From DATKMG01 sp035541995 (GTDB lineage Bacteria > Acidobacteriota > Terriglobia > Versatilivoradales > Versatilivoraceae), in assembly GCA_035541995.1 (NCBI GenBank), contig DATKMG010000404.1, forward strand, positions 1 through 14,796: a DNA stretch of 14,796 bases. Direction: 5' to 3'. The translations under genes and the position numbers were made by a program. Within the stretch, counting starts at the first letter, position 1. Every line of letters begins with the position of its first letter. Below the pieces are notes generated by a model, which worked only from the letters and a program-made list of their open reading frames with translations, made no database searches and was not told where the DNA came from. Positions 14,632 to 14,796 of this stretch are shown one piece after another.

Positions 14632-14796
14632 GTTCGCCCCTTCCGGTACCCATCCAGGAGCTTGCGCAGTTCCGCCAGCTCCTGCTTAGAGGCCTTCCGC
14701 GCCGAGAGTGCGCCCATCAAGAGCTCCTTAGCCGAACCGCTGAACGCACGTTCCATGAGGTCTCCGGCGAGTTGCTGCTGGGTCCACTCACGCGGC
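14628..14796 (-). CDS. BlaI/MecI family transcriptional repressor, C-terminal part only
   Basis: The frame enters from the right edge and gives about 55 residues: PREWTQQQLAGDLMERAFSG, then SAKELLMGALSARKASKQEL and AELRKLLDGYRKGRT. This is the C-terminal dimerisation region of BlaI/MecI proteins. The winged-helix DNA-binding domain lies outside the window. Its TGA (14628-14630) overlaps the ATG of the M56 gene (ATGA), implying translational coupling and a repressor/anti-repressor operon. The operator would lie upstream, beyond the window. Family members bind DNA as dimers and are inactivated by cleavage through the partner M56 protease. Confidence 0.88.
   Translation of the reverse strand, partial: PREWTQQQLAGDLMERAFSGSAKELLMGALSARKASKQELAELRKLLDGYRKGRT

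Noticed and set aside
1..14796. A defence or toxin-antitoxin island
   Set aside because: No nuclease-helicase sets, toxin-like small gene pairs, integrase or tRNA attachment site were found; DUF429 is the only nuclease-like fold and it is broken.

Overview
The window looks like a chromosomal segment of an Acidobacteriota genome. Two large MacB-like permeases with the duplicated layout called acidobacterial duplicated orphan permease (ADOP), a BlaI/BlaR1-type pair whose M56 peptidase carries a GWxTD domain, and a large PAS-type hybrid histidine kinase together suggest this phylum. The assignment comes from gene content, not from a marker gene. No rRNA, tRNA, CRISPR array or intact insertion sequence was seen.

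Layout. Positions 1-6298 hold three plus-strand genes: the 3' two thirds of an ADOP-type permease (cut by the window edge), a secreted clan GH-A-like glycoside hydrolase 27 bp behind it, and, after a 163-bp gap, a membrane hybrid sensor kinase (Cache-like sensor, two PAS domains, HisKA, HATPase, receiver). Positions 6299-6820 are non-coding and carry two tandem palindromic repeat elements. A complete second ADOP-type permease runs on the minus strand (6821-9265). Positions 9266-9903 are gene-poor, with at most one small possible secreted protein.

Positions 9904-11640 are a decay zone. An intact MOSC protein gene is followed 9 bp later by a DUF429 gene that is frameshifted and stopped but still legible. 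Upstream of MOSC lies a third copy of the palindromic repeat, abutting the 3' end of a broken alpha/beta hydrolase whose 5' half is absent. From 11708 a plus-strand secreted S41 peptidase occupies the place where that missing half would lie. It converges with a minus-strand operon: the C-terminal end of a BlaI/MecI repressor (entering from the right edge) overlapping by 4 nt an M56 peptidase-GWxTD fusion.

The genes do not form one pathway. The likely functional units are the permease with the secreted glycosidase, possibly co-transcribed, and the BlaI/M56-GWxTD proteolytic signalling pair. The most interesting material is the palindromic repeat family (6455-6535, 6574-6719, 11217-11331), whose copies share exact 17-nt blocks, its position at the end of a broken gene, and the unusual sensor domain of the BlaR1-like protein. 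I found no convincing evidence for a wholly new multi-gene system.
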